10,923 nt of DNA from DATLSM01 sp035534175 (GTDB taxonomy: Bacteria > Actinomycetota > Thermoleophilia > Solirubrobacterales > 70-9): assembly GCA_035534175.1 (NCBI GenBank), contig DATLSM010000006.1, positions 1 through 10,923 on the forward strand, in the 5' to 3' direction. Below the pieces are notes generated by a model. It made no database searches. It saw only the letters and a list, made by a program, of their open reading frames with translations, and was not told the origin of the DNA. This document shows positions 1 to 6,815 of the stretch, piece after piece. The position numbers were made by a program, and so were the translations under genes. Positions within the stretch are counted from its first letter, which is position 1; each line of letters opens with the position of its first letter.

Positions 1-521
1 GGGTAGACGGAGACCATCACGCTGTCGTGGTGGCCGTGGTAGGAGCCCTCGATCTTTAAGATCGTGTCGCGGCCGGTGGCGCCGCGGGCGAGGTGGACGG
101 CGTCCATCGTCGCCTCGGTGCCGGAGTTGTTGAAGCGCCATTGAGGCAGGCCGAAGCGGCGGCTGAGCTCCTCCGCGACGAGGATCGAGCCCTCGGTCGG
201 GGCGGCGAAGTGGGTGCCTTCGTCGATTCGCGCCTTGACCGCGGCGCCGACGACGGGGTTGGCATGGCCGATGCACATCACGCCAAAGCCGTTGTGGAAG
301 TCGACGTATTCGTTGCCGTCGACGTCCCAGACCCGGCTTCCCCTTCCCCGCTTGAGGTAGACCGGCCAGGGATCGTTGGACTGGAAGGAGGAGGGGACGC
401 CGCCAGGCATCGAGGCGACCGCGCGCTGGAAGGTCTGGGCCGAGTGGCCGGTGCGGTTGCGGAAACGCTCCTGCTGGGCCTCGGTCAGCGCCGCGATCCG
501 CTTGCGCTCGATCTGGTCCAC
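1..521 (-). CDS. Class III aminotransferase, GSA-aminomutase-like (N-terminal part, runs off window)
   Basis: PLP-dependent class III aminotransferase of the glutamate-1-semialdehyde aminomutase type. Only the first 173 residues are inside the window, so the PLP-binding lysine is not visible. What is seen: an N-terminal segment with PGGV (39-42), the VWDVDGNEYVDF block (64-75), IGHANP (84-89), APTE (107-110), the cofactor-phosphate loop NNSGTEATMDAVHLARG (131-147) and YHGHHD (161-166). These match HemL-like enzymes in order and spacing. The chosen start is GTG, giving MDQIERKR; no ATG lies upstream in frame and no clear Shine-Dalgarno is present. It begins 10 nt after the stop of the acyl-CoA synthetase gene, so it is probably translated from the same mRNA. 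Family membership is secure. The substrate is not: many actinobacterial HemL-like proteins lie outside haem operons, and the neighbours here (CoA ligases, ferredoxin) argue for a catabolic transaminase rather than tetrapyrrole synthesis. Confidence 0.85.
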   Translation of the reverse strand, partial: MDQIERKRIAALTEAQQERFRNRTGHSAQTFQRAVASMPGGVPSSFQSNDPWPVYLKRGRGSRVWDVDGNEYVDFHNGFGVMCIGHANPVVGAAVKARIDEGTHFAAPTEGSILVAEELSRRFGLPQWRFNNSGTEATMDAVHLARGATGRDTILKIEGSYHGHHDSVMVSVY

Positions 522-531
522 TGGGGAAAGC

Positions 532-1971
532 CTAGCCGCGGCGCAGCTGCGCTCGCTTGATCTTGCCGCTGGTGGTCTTCGGCAGCTCGGCGGCGAACTC
601 GACGATGCGGGGGAACTTGTAGGGGGCGCTCTGGCGCTTGCAGTGCTCCTGCAGCTCGCGCGCCAGCTCCTCGCTCGGCTCGCGGTTGCGGGGGACGACG
701 ATTGCCCGGACCACGGCGCCGCGCTCGGGGTCCGGCGCGGCGACGGCGGCGGCCTCGGCGACATTGGGGTGGGAGAGCAGCGCCGACTCGACCTCGAAGG
801 GGCCGATCCGGTAGCCGGAGGAGAGGATCACGTCGTCGTCGCGCCCTTCGAAGTAGAGGTAGCCCTCGCCATCGGTGCGGACCAGGTCGCCGGTGCCCCA
901 CCACTCGCCCGCGAAGCGCTCGCCGTCGAGATAGCGGGAAAAGAAGGTGGGGGAGGAGGAGGCCCGGAGCTGCAGCTCACCAGCCGCGATGCGGACCTCG
1001 ATTCCCGGCAGGGGTTTGCCCATCGAGCCGGGCCGCACGGGCTCTCCCACAAGGTTGCCGGTTACCTGGCCGGTCTCGGTCTGGCCGTAGCCGTCGGCGG
1101 GCTCCAGGCCGGTTGCCTGGCGGAAGGCGGCGATCGTCTCAGGCTCCAGCGGCTCTCCGGCGGAGACCATGCGGCGCAGGGTGGGGAGGGGGCTCAGGGC
1201 GGTCCGCTTGGCCAGCATCCTGTACTCGGTCGGCGCCTGGCAAAGGACGCTGACCCCCAGCGCCTCGGCGATCTCAAGCCGCTCGGCGGGGTCAAAGCGC
1301 CCGTCGTGGATCACCGCGGCGGCGCCGGTCAACCAGGGGGCGAGGAAGACGTTGCGCGCCGACTTCGACCACCCGGTCGCCGTCGTACACCAGACCAGGT
1401 CACCCTGGCGCGAGCCGAGCCAGTGCTCGGCCTGGAGGCGCTGGCCGAGCAGGTAGCGGTAGGCGTGGAGGACTCCCCGCGGCTCACCGGTGGTGCCGGA
1501 GGTAAAGACGATCAGCGCCGGGTCCTCGGCCCCCATCTGCTCGACTTCGGCCGGCGTCTCCTGCTCGCGGTCCTCGTCGAGGACCAGGTCGACCTCGGCC
1601 ATCGTCATCGCCGGGATCGCGCCCGGCAGCTCCCCCAGCAGGACCTCCTCGCCGACGCAAAGCTTCGGCGAGGCGGCGGCTGCGCGCAGCTCGAGGTCGT
1701 GGCGGCGCAGCTGGGTGTTGCAGGGCAGGGCGACCGCGCCCATCCGCCAGCAGGCGAGCAGGGTGAGCGCCCACTCGACCCGGTTGCCGACCAGGGTCAT
1801 CACCACGTCGCCGCGTCCCACCCCGCGCGCCGCGAAGGCGCCGGAGAGCCCGGCGGAGTGGGCGATCAGTTCGCCGAAGTACCAGTCGCGGCGGTTGCCC
1901 TCGGCGTCGATCGCGACCAGGCCCAGGCGCGAGGCCGGGGCGCGCTCCATCACATCCTCGACGAAGTTCAC
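532..1971 (-). CDS. AMP-forming acyl-CoA synthetase (ACSM-like)
   Basis: ATP-dependent carboxylate-CoA ligase of the ANL (acyl/aryl-CoA synthetase) superfamily: it forms an acyl-adenylate and then the CoA thioester, releasing AMP and PPi. At 479 residues it is slightly short for the family but complete. Core motifs are all visible: P-loop-like A3 FTSGTTGEPRG (156-166, with Arg in place of the usual Lys), an ATGWSKSA block (198-205), A5 YGQTETGQ (295-302), the hinge/ATP-ribose block GTGDL (359-363), GRDDDVILSSGYRIGPFEVE (376-395), and A10 PKTTSGKIKRAQLR with the catalytic Lys470. The pattern TATGWSKSARN resembles the medium-chain/ACSM group rather than acetyl-CoA synthetase. ATG start at 1971, 57 nt after the ferredoxin stop; the aminotransferase begins 10 nt downstream. 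Acyl substrate unknown. Cytosolic, no membrane segment. Confidence 0.92.
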   Translation of the reverse strand: MNFVEDVMERAPASRLGLVAIDAEGNRRDWYFGELIAHSAGLSGAFAARGVGRGDVVMTLVGNRVEWALTLLACWRMGAVALPCNTQLRRHDLELRAAAASPKLCVGEEVLLGELPGAIPAMTMAEVDLVLDEDREQETPAEVEQMGAEDPALIVFTSGTTGEPRGVLHAYRYLLGQRLQAEHWLGSRQGDLVWCTTATGWSKSARNVFLAPWLTGAAAVIHDGRFDPAERLEIAEALGVSVLCQAPTEYRMLAKRTALSPLPTLRRMVSAGEPLEPETIAAFRQATGLEPADGYGQTETGQVTGNLVGEPVRPGSMGKPLPGIEVRIAAGELQLRASSSPTFFSRYLDGERFAGEWWGTGDLVRTDGEGYLYFEGRDDDVILSSGYRIGPFEVESALLSHPNVAEAAAVAAPDPERGAVVRAIVVPRNREPSEELARELQEHCKRQSAPYKFPRIVEFAAELPKTTSGKIKRAQLRRG

Positions 1972-2028
1972 CGGCGGCAGTCTGTCGCAGCGCCGCCTCT
2001 GAGGGCCGGGCGCTGGCCGCGCCCGCCC

Positions 2029-2253
2029 CTACCGCTCGTACAGCTTGACCACGCGGAGGGTGCCCTCGGGGGCGGCCTCGACGCAGAGATTGCAAAGGAC
2101 GCACTCGTCCAGGTTGTCCTCGACGATCTCCACGCCGCTCTCGCTCGCCTTGAAGATGTCGACCGGGCAGACTTCGGCCAGCTTGGCGGCCAGGGCGGCG
2201 TCGGCCGCGATCGAGTCCTCGACCTCGACCTCGATGAAGATCGCGCTGCTCAC
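2029..2253 (-). CDS. Small single-cluster [4Fe-4S] ferredoxin-like protein
   Basis: A 74-residue acidic protein with four cysteines: Cys29 in CPVDIF, then CVLCNLC with Cys51, Cys54 and Cys57. That is exactly one [4Fe-4S] ligand set in the order CP...CxxCxxC, similar to the second half of bacterial ferredoxins and to FixX-type proteins. The residues that normally follow (xxxCP) are replaced by EAAPEG, so no second cluster can form. It presumably carries electrons for an oxidoreductase whose gene is not in the window; ETF:quinone oxidoreductase or a 2-oxoacid:ferredoxin oxidoreductase are possible partners (inference). The start is GTG in the tetranucleotide GTGA that overlaps the TGA stop of the alpha-subunit gene, a classic sign of translational coupling. 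This supports making it together with the CoA ligase upstream. Confidence 0.8.
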   Translation of the reverse strand: MSSAIFIEVEVEDSIAADAALAAKLAEVCPVDIFKASESGVEIVEDNLDECVLCNLCVEAAPEGTLRVVKLYER

Positions 2254-3167
2254 CCGGTCGCTCCCAGCTTCTCCTTGACCGCCTCGGGGATCTCATCGAT
2301 TCGCTCCACCACGCGGATGCCGGCTGCTTCCAGACGGGCGATCTTCTCCGTTGCGGTGTCCTCTTTGCCCTCGACGATCGTCCCGGCGTGGCCGAAGCTC
2401 ATCCCCTTCATCTCCTCCTCGTCCATGAACTTGCCGGCCATGAAGGCGATGATCGGCAGGCGGCTGTCGTTCTCCTTCACCCAGGCGGAGAGCTGGGCCT
2501 CCATCCGCCCGCCCGGCTCGGTGTAGATCACGATCGCCCTGGTCTCCTTGTCGGCCTCGAAGTAGGGCATCAGCTCGGCGTAGGTGGAGCCGATGATCGC
2601 GTCGCCGCCGATCGATACCGCGGTGGAGACGCCGAGGCCCGCCTGGGTCAGCGAGGAGGAGATCTCGGTGGTCATCCCGCCGGAGCGGCTCATCACCCCG
2701 ACCGGACCTGGGGCATATGCCTTGGCGGCGTCTTTGGCCGGGCCGCCGATTCCGCCCATCTTGCAGACGCCTGGGACGATCAGGCCGAGGCAGTTGGGAC
2801 CGATGATCCGCGCTCCGCGCATCTGGGCCAGCTCGACCATCTGGGCCACGTCGCGGCGCGGGATGCGCTCGGTGACGACGACGATCAGCTTGATCTCGTT
2901 TTCGATCGCCTCGAGCACGGCGTCCTTGGTGAAGGCGGGGGGGACGGTGACGACCGAGCCCTCGATCCGGTCGCCGTGGTGCTCGACCGCCTGGGCGACG
3001 GTGTCAAATACCGGCACGCCGTGCACGTCGCGCCCCTTACGACCGGGGGTGACGCCGCCGACCACCCGGGAGCCGTAATCGAGGCACTCGCGGGTCAGGT
3101 TGACCGCCTCGCGCCCGGTGATCCCCTGGACGATGAAGGTCGTCTCCCGCGTCAACAGGATGCTCAT
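2250..3167 (-). CDS. sucD: Succinyl-CoA synthetase-like ligase, alpha subunit
   Basis: Alpha subunit of an NDP-forming acyl-CoA ligase (succinate or malate-type), 305 residues, full length for the family. It begins like E. coli SucD (MSILLTRETTFIVQGITGRE) with the Rossmann CoA-binding domain (about 1-125: GGVTPGRKG 37-45, VPVFDTV 51-57, VTERIPRRD 98-106, GPNCLGLI 123-130). The second domain carries SRSGGMTTEI (160-169), IGGDAIIGS (186-194), YTEPGG with Glu217, and the phosphohistidine loop MSFGHAGTIV with His260, the residue phosphorylated during catalysis. The beta subunit lies upstream across 112 nt; the ferredoxin start overlaps the stop. Weak Shine-Dalgarno. Catalysis looks intact. The preferred acid (succinate, malate, methylmalonate-type or other) cannot be told from sequence, so the symbol describes the family rather than a proven function. 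Confidence 0.9.
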   Translation of the reverse strand: MSILLTRETTFIVQGITGREAVNLTRECLDYGSRVVGGVTPGRKGRDVHGVPVFDTVAQAVEHHGDRIEGSVVTVPPAFTKDAVLEAIENEIKLIVVVTERIPRRDVAQMVELAQMRGARIIGPNCLGLIVPGVCKMGGIGGPAKDAAKAYAPGPVGVMSRSGGMTTEISSSLTQAGLGVSTAVSIGGDAIIGSTYAELMPYFEADKETRAIVIYTEPGGRMEAQLSAWVKENDSRLPIIAFMAGKFMDEEEMKGMSFGHAGTIVEGKEDTATEKIARLEAAGIRVVERIDEIPEAVKEKLGATG

Positions 3168-3279
3168 CGAGAACCGCCCAAACCGGGCACCTGGCGCCGC
3201 GAATGCGAGCCAGCACAGCTCACGGTGGGGTGATCGGGGGGGAGCCGGAGCCGGGCCGGCGGGCGGAAATCTGCTCTGC

Positions 3280-4497
3280 TCATGGGCTCGATCCCTGGAT
3301 CTTGGCCACCGCGCGGCCCGCCGCCTCCCACAGCGAGACGGAGCGGTCGCAGTACTCGACCCCGTAGCGCCCGAGGATCTTGAAGCCCTCCTCCTCCCAG
3401 GCGCCCGGGATGCGGAAGATGGCGATCGTCTCGGCCGGGTCCTTGCCCAACTCGATGCAGGCCTTGATCACGCCTCGGGCGACGATGTCTACCCGGGTGT
3501 TGGAGACGATCGACATCATCACCGCGATCTTCTCCACCCCGTCCTTTTGCAGGACCTCCTTGGCCAGGCCGCAGGCCTTGGCAACGGAGGGATTGCCGCC
3601 GATCTCCGAATAGTTGGCCGGCCTTCCCCCCTGGCTGCGGACCGCATCGGTCAGGGTCAGCGAGCCGCCGCCGGCGCCGATCACCAAACCCAGATTGCCG
3701 GAGAAGCCGTGGTCCTTGCCCTGGATCACACCGCGGTGGTCGGCGGCGTCGATCGCCGCGACGTTTCGCTCGAAGGCCGAGGGCTCATATGTCTCCCGCC
3801 CGTCGTCCTCGGCGATCTCCAACTGCCCGCGCAACAGCTTTTTCTGGCGCCCCAGCGCCTCGTTCTCCATCTCCATGTGAGCGTCGAGGGCGACGAAGCT
3901 GCCGTCGGCCAGCTCGGCCAGCGGGTTGATCTCCGCCAGGGTCATGTCGTAGTCACGAAAAAGACGGGCGAGCCTGGCGAGGATCGGCGTGGCGTGGTTG
4001 AGCTGGGAGCCCGTCACCCCGGTCGCCGCGATCGCCTGCTTGGCCTCGAAGTCAGAGATCGGCAGCAGGTTGGAGAGGTGGCCGCGGCCGACGTGGTCGG
4101 GATGGCTCTCGGCCACCTCCTCGATGTCGATGCCGCCCAGGTCGCTGAAGAGCATCAGCGGCCGCTTGGCGGTCCCGTCCCAGACGACCCCGGCGTAGTA
4201 CTCCTGCTTGACCTCGGCCTTGGGGTCGACCAGCACCCCGCGCGGCATCTGGCCGTTGATCTCCAGCGTGAGGATCGCCTCGGCGTGCTCGGCGGCCTGC
4301 TCAGGCGTGTCGGCGAACTTCACGCCCCCGGCCTTCATCCGCCCCCCGCTCAGCACCTGGGACTTGATCACCACCGGCCCGCCGATCCCCTCGGCGACCG
4401 CGCGGGCCTGCTCGGCGCTCGTGCAGAAACCGTATTGAGTGACGGGAATCCCCGCCAGCTCGACGATCTTTCTGGCCTCGTACTCGAAGAAGCGCAT
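3280..4497 (-). CDS. sucC: Succinyl-CoA synthetase-like ligase, beta subunit (divergent)
   Basis: Beta (ATP-grasp) subunit of the same NDP-forming CoA ligase, 405 residues. The N-terminal ATP-grasp domain is typical: FFEYEARKIVELAGIPV (3-19), VVIKSQVLSGGRMKAGGVK (42-60), LAEINPLAEL (187-196). The C-terminal flavodoxin-like half is unusual: the family's NGAGLAM is IGAGGGSL (273-280), DVGGG is EIGGN (298-302), and NIFGGIVRCDLIA is SIVSNTRVDIVA (329-340). The family aspartate-rich ALDAK/F-D-NAL segment reads ALDAHMEMENEAL (203-215). Reading is uninterrupted and ends in a normal Rossmann-like block, so this is divergence rather than decay. First gene of the minus-strand unit; ATG at 4497 with no strong Shine-Dalgarno, directly next to the divergent promoter region. 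It needs the alpha subunit just downstream for activity. Assignment to the ligase family is firm, substrate open. Confidence 0.87.
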   Translation of the reverse strand: MRFFEYEARKIVELAGIPVTQYGFCTSAEQARAVAEGIGGPVVIKSQVLSGGRMKAGGVKFADTPEQAAEHAEAILTLEINGQMPRGVLVDPKAEVKQEYYAGVVWDGTAKRPLMLFSDLGGIDIEEVAESHPDHVGRGHLSNLLPISDFEAKQAIAATGVTGSQLNHATPILARLARLFRDYDMTLAEINPLAELADGSFVALDAHMEMENEALGRQKKLLRGQLEIAEDDGRETYEPSAFERNVAAIDAADHRGVIQGKDHGFSGNLGLVIGAGGGSLTLTDAVRSQGGRPANYSEIGGNPSVAKACGLAKEVLQKDGVEKIAVMMSIVSNTRVDIVARGVIKACIELGKDPAETIAIFRIPGAWEEEGFKILGRYGVEYCDRSVSLWEAAGRAVAKIQGSSP

Positions 4498-4585
4498 CAG
4501 CGGCGCGCAACCCTATCCAACGGGTCCCTGGCGTGTAGCGGCTGGGATACTCCCTGGCGTGAGATCCGTCCAAATGGGGAGGAAT
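4498..4585. promoter_or_regulatory. Divergent promoter region with an 11-bp direct repeat
   Basis: Only 88 bp separate the divergent starts of the CoA-ligase unit (minus) and the lipoprotein-pckG unit (plus), so promoters for both must lie here or inside the genes. The element TCCCTGGCGTG occurs twice, exactly, at 4525-4535 and 4551-4561, start to start 26 bp (about 2.5 helical turns). A plus-strand -10-like GATACT lies at 4546-4551, immediately before the second copy. On the minus strand TTGGAC is followed after 17 bp by GTATCC, a weak match to a vegetative promoter that would span the second repeat. The repeat is a candidate operator for a shared regulator; no regulator gene is adjacent. 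Promoter boxes are tentative, the repeat is certain. Confidence 0.5.
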
Positions 4586-4888
4586 ATGAGCCGTTCGACT
4601 CGGCCCGCCGTGGTGGCGGCGCTATGCGCTGTGGGGATTCTCCTGGCAGGTTGTGGGGAAAAGGTGATCGACAACTCCAAGACCGAGGAAGCGATCCAGT
4701 CGAACCTGGAAAAAGTGCTCCACAACAAGGTTTCCTCGGTCTCCTGCCCATCCGGGCAAAAGGTCGAACCCGGGGCGACCTTCACCTGCGCGGTGAGCTT
4801 CGCCAAGGGCCAGCAGGCGACGGCGACGCTGAAGATCATCAATAAGGAAGCCGACGTCAAACTGATCAATCTACGAGCCAATAAGTAG
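4586..4888 (+). CDS. Small secreted lipoprotein, DUF4333-like
   Basis: A 100-residue lipoprotein. The second of two close ATGs (4586) is preferred because GGGGAGG lies just before it and the product then starts as a standard lipoprotein signal: basic MSRSTRP, hydrophobic AVVAALCAVGILL, lipobox LAGC with Cys23 as lipidation site. The mature part is short: an acidic helix (EEAIQSNLEKVL, 34-45), then SVSCPSGQKVEPGATFTCAV (51-70), where Cys54 and Cys68 are placed to form a disulfide, and a beta-rich end. The CP-G-x-F-x-C pattern is that of the DUF4333 domain of actinobacterial exported proteins, whose function is unknown. It is followed after 9 nt by pckG on the same strand, so the two may share a transcript, though a metabolic link is not evident. 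Family call fairly sure; role unknown. Confidence 0.8.
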   Translation: MSRSTRPAVVAALCAVGILLAGCGEKVIDNSKTEEAIQSNLEKVLHNKVSSVSCPSGQKVEPGATFTCAVSFAKGQQATATLKIINKEADVKLINLRANK

Positions 4889-4897
4889 AGTGGTCGG

Positions 4898-6706
4898 ATG
4901 ATCCAAATCTCCACGGCCACCGCGCCGACCACCCACGCCAAGCTCCTCGACTGGGTCGCAATGATCGCCGACCTGACCCAGCCCGACGCCGTCCATTGGT
5001 GCGACGGCTCGGCCGAGGAGTACGACTCCCTCGCCCAGACGCTGATCGAGACGGGCACCTTCGAGCGACTCTCCGAGGCCAAGCGCCCGAACTCCTACCT
5101 CGCCCTCTCTGACCCCGCCGACGTGGCCCGGGTCGAGGACCGCACCTTCATCTGCTCCGAGCGCGAGGAGGACGCCGGCCCGACCAACAACTGGTGTGAC
5201 CCGGCGGAGATGCGCGAGAGGCTGGGCGGCCTCTTCAAGGGCTGCATGAGCGGCCGCACGATGTACGTGGTGCCCTTCTCGATGGGCCCGATCGGCTCCC
5301 CGATCTCCCACATCGGGGTGCAGCTCACCGACTCCCCCTACGTCGCCGCCTCGATGCGGATCATGACCCGGATGGGCGCCCCCGCCCTGGAGGCGCTGGG
5401 CGAGGGCGGCGAGTTCGTCCCCTGCGTGCACTCGGTCGGGATGCCGCTGGCCGAGGGTGTCGAGGACGTCCCCTGGCCCTGTAACAAGGACAACAAGTAC
5501 ATCGTCCACTACCCAAAGACGCGGGAGATCTGGTCCTTCGGTTCGGGCTACGGCGGCAACGCTCTGCTGGGCAAGAAGTGCTTCGCGCTGCGCATCGCCT
5601 CGGCGATGGCCCGCGATGAGGGCTGGCTGGCCGAGCACATGCTGATCCTCAAACTGACCTCGCCCGAGGGCACGGTCAAGTACGTGACCGGCGCCTTCCC
5701 CTCCGCCTGCGGCAAGACCAACCTGGCGATGCTGATTCCGACCCTGCCGGGCTGGAAGGTGGAGACGGTCGGCGACGACATCGCCTGGATGAAGTTCGGC
5801 TCCGATGGTCGCCTCTACGCGGTCAACCCCGAGGCCGGCTTCTTCGGCGTCGCCCCCAACACCAGCCACAAGACCAACCCCAATGCGATGGCGACGATCG
5901 AGCGCAACTCGATCTTCACCAACTGCGCCAAGACCGACGATGGTGACGTCTGGTGGGAGGGGATGACCGGCGAGGTGCCCGGGCACGCGATCGACTGGCA
6001 CGGCAACGACTGGACCCCCGACACCGAGGACCCGGCTGCGCACCCCAACGCTCGTTTCACCACCCCGGCCTCCCAGTGCCCCTCGATTGCGCCGGAGTGG
6101 GAGGACCCCGCCGGCGTGCCGATCGACGCCTTCCTGCTCGGAGGGCGACGAGCGACCGTTGTGCCGCTGGTCCACGAGGCGTTTGACTGGGAGCACGCGG
6201 TCTTCATGGGGGCGACGATGTCCTCGGAGACCACCGCCGCCGCGGCCGGCGCGGTCGGGCAGCTGCGCTTTGACCCGATGGCGATGCTGCCCTTCTGCGG
6301 CTACAACATGGCCGATTACTTTGGCCACTGGCTGAAAGCCGGCGAACGCGAGGGAGCCCAGCTGCCCCGCGTCTTCTACGTCAACTGGTTCCGCAAAGGT
6401 GCCGATGGCAAGTTCCTCTGGCCCGGCTTTGGTGAGAACAGCCGAGTCCTGGAGTGGATCTTCCGCCGCTGTGAGGACTCCACCGAGGCCGTCGAGTCCC
6501 CAATCGGCTTGCTCCCCGCCGAGGGCGCGATCAACACCGATGGGCTCAACATCTCTGAGGAGGCGATGAGGGACCTTCTCTCCGTTGAAACGGACCTCGT
6601 CAAGGAGCAGCTCCCCCAGGTTAGGGAGCACCTGGCGAGGTTCGGCGACAAGCTCCCACCGCAGGTCACCGAGCAGCTGGAAGCGCTGGAAGAGCGCCTG
6701 GGCTAG
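4898..6706 (+). CDS. pckG: Phosphoenolpyruvate carboxykinase (GTP)
   Basis: GTP-dependent PEP carboxykinase, 602 residues, the usual length. It interconverts oxaloacetate + GTP and PEP + CO2 + GDP, the committed step of gluconeogenesis from TCA intermediates. Visible signatures: PTNNWCDP (90-97 region), GCMSGRTMYVVPFSMGP, the kinase P-loop GAFPSACGKTN (265-275) with reactive Cys271 and Lys273, the metal-binding GDDIAWMKF (292-300, Asp293/Asp294), NPEAGFFGVAP (310-320), the GGRRATVVPLV block, and the nucleotide-binding FGENSRVLEW (511-520). One oddity: family APGTS/APGTN reads APNTS here (Asn321). ATG start 9 nt after the lipoprotein stop with only a weak GTGGTCGG ribosome site, suggesting coupling to the upstream gene. 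A near-perfect palindrome follows at 6743. Cytosolic. Very secure assignment; a long antisense open frame across it is a codon-bias artefact. Confidence 0.97.
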   Translation: MIQISTATAPTTHAKLLDWVAMIADLTQPDAVHWCDGSAEEYDSLAQTLIETGTFERLSEAKRPNSYLALSDPADVARVEDRTFICSEREEDAGPTNNWCDPAEMRERLGGLFKGCMSGRTMYVVPFSMGPIGSPISHIGVQLTDSPYVAASMRIMTRMGAPALEALGEGGEFVPCVHSVGMPLAEGVEDVPWPCNKDNKYIVHYPKTREIWSFGSGYGGNALLGKKCFALRIASAMARDEGWLAEHMLILKLTSPEGTVKYVTGAFPSACGKTNLAMLIPTLPGWKVETVGDDIAWMKFGSDGRLYAVNPEAGFFGVAPNTSHKTNPNAMATIERNSIFTNCAKTDDGDVWWEGMTGEVPGHAIDWHGNDWTPDTEDPAAHPNARFTTPASQCPSIAPEWEDPAGVPIDAFLLGGRRATVVPLVHEAFDWEHAVFMGATMSSETTAAAAGAVGQLRFDPMAMLPFCGYNMADYFGHWLKAGEREGAQLPRVFYVNWFRKGADGKFLWPGFGENSRVLEWIFRRCEDSTEAVESPIGLLPAEGAINTDGLNISEEAMRDLLSVETDLVKEQLPQVREHLARFGDKLPPQVTEQLEALEERLG

Positions 6707-6742
6707 AGCCCGTAATTCCAGGTCAGACGACGGTGCTTTACC

Positions 6743-6758
6743 GGGCAGAGCTCTGCCC
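6743..6758. terminator. 16-nt perfect palindrome downstream of pckG (possible hairpin)
   Basis: GGGCAGAGCTCTGCCC is a perfect palindrome 37 nt after the pckG stop. As RNA it folds to a 6-bp GC-rich stem with an AGCT loop. No T-run follows on either strand, so it is not a classic intrinsic terminator. It could be a U-less actinobacterial-type terminator, an mRNA 3' end protector, or a chance palindrome. Confidence 0.3.
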
Positions 6759-6815
6759 TCCCGACTGCCAGCTCACCCTGATGCCGGATTGCGTCGGAGT
6801 GCTGCTTGCCGTCAT

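Noticed and set aside
376..2526. A 716-codon open frame on the plus strand opposite the aminotransferase, acyl-CoA synthetase and ferredoxin genes
   Set aside because: It is antisense to three genes with unmistakable motifs, is rich in Gly/Ala/Arg/Leu without domain signatures, and crosses gene boundaries; a result of high-GC codon bias.
4439..4585. A longer version of the lipoprotein with 49 extra N-terminal residues
   Set aside because: It would overlap the divergent sucC-like gene and place the signal peptide internally; the ATG at 4586 has a ribosome site and gives a textbook lipoprotein signal.
3100..4845. A 581-codon plus-strand open frame opposite the sucC-like gene, continuing into the lipoprotein
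   Set aside because: Antisense to a conserved ligase subunit and out of frame with the lipoprotein; repetitive low-complexity composition typical of a shadow frame.
4871..6631. A 586-codon minus-strand open frame opposite pckG
   Set aside because: pckG carries every expected catalytic motif; the antisense text has no recognisable domain.
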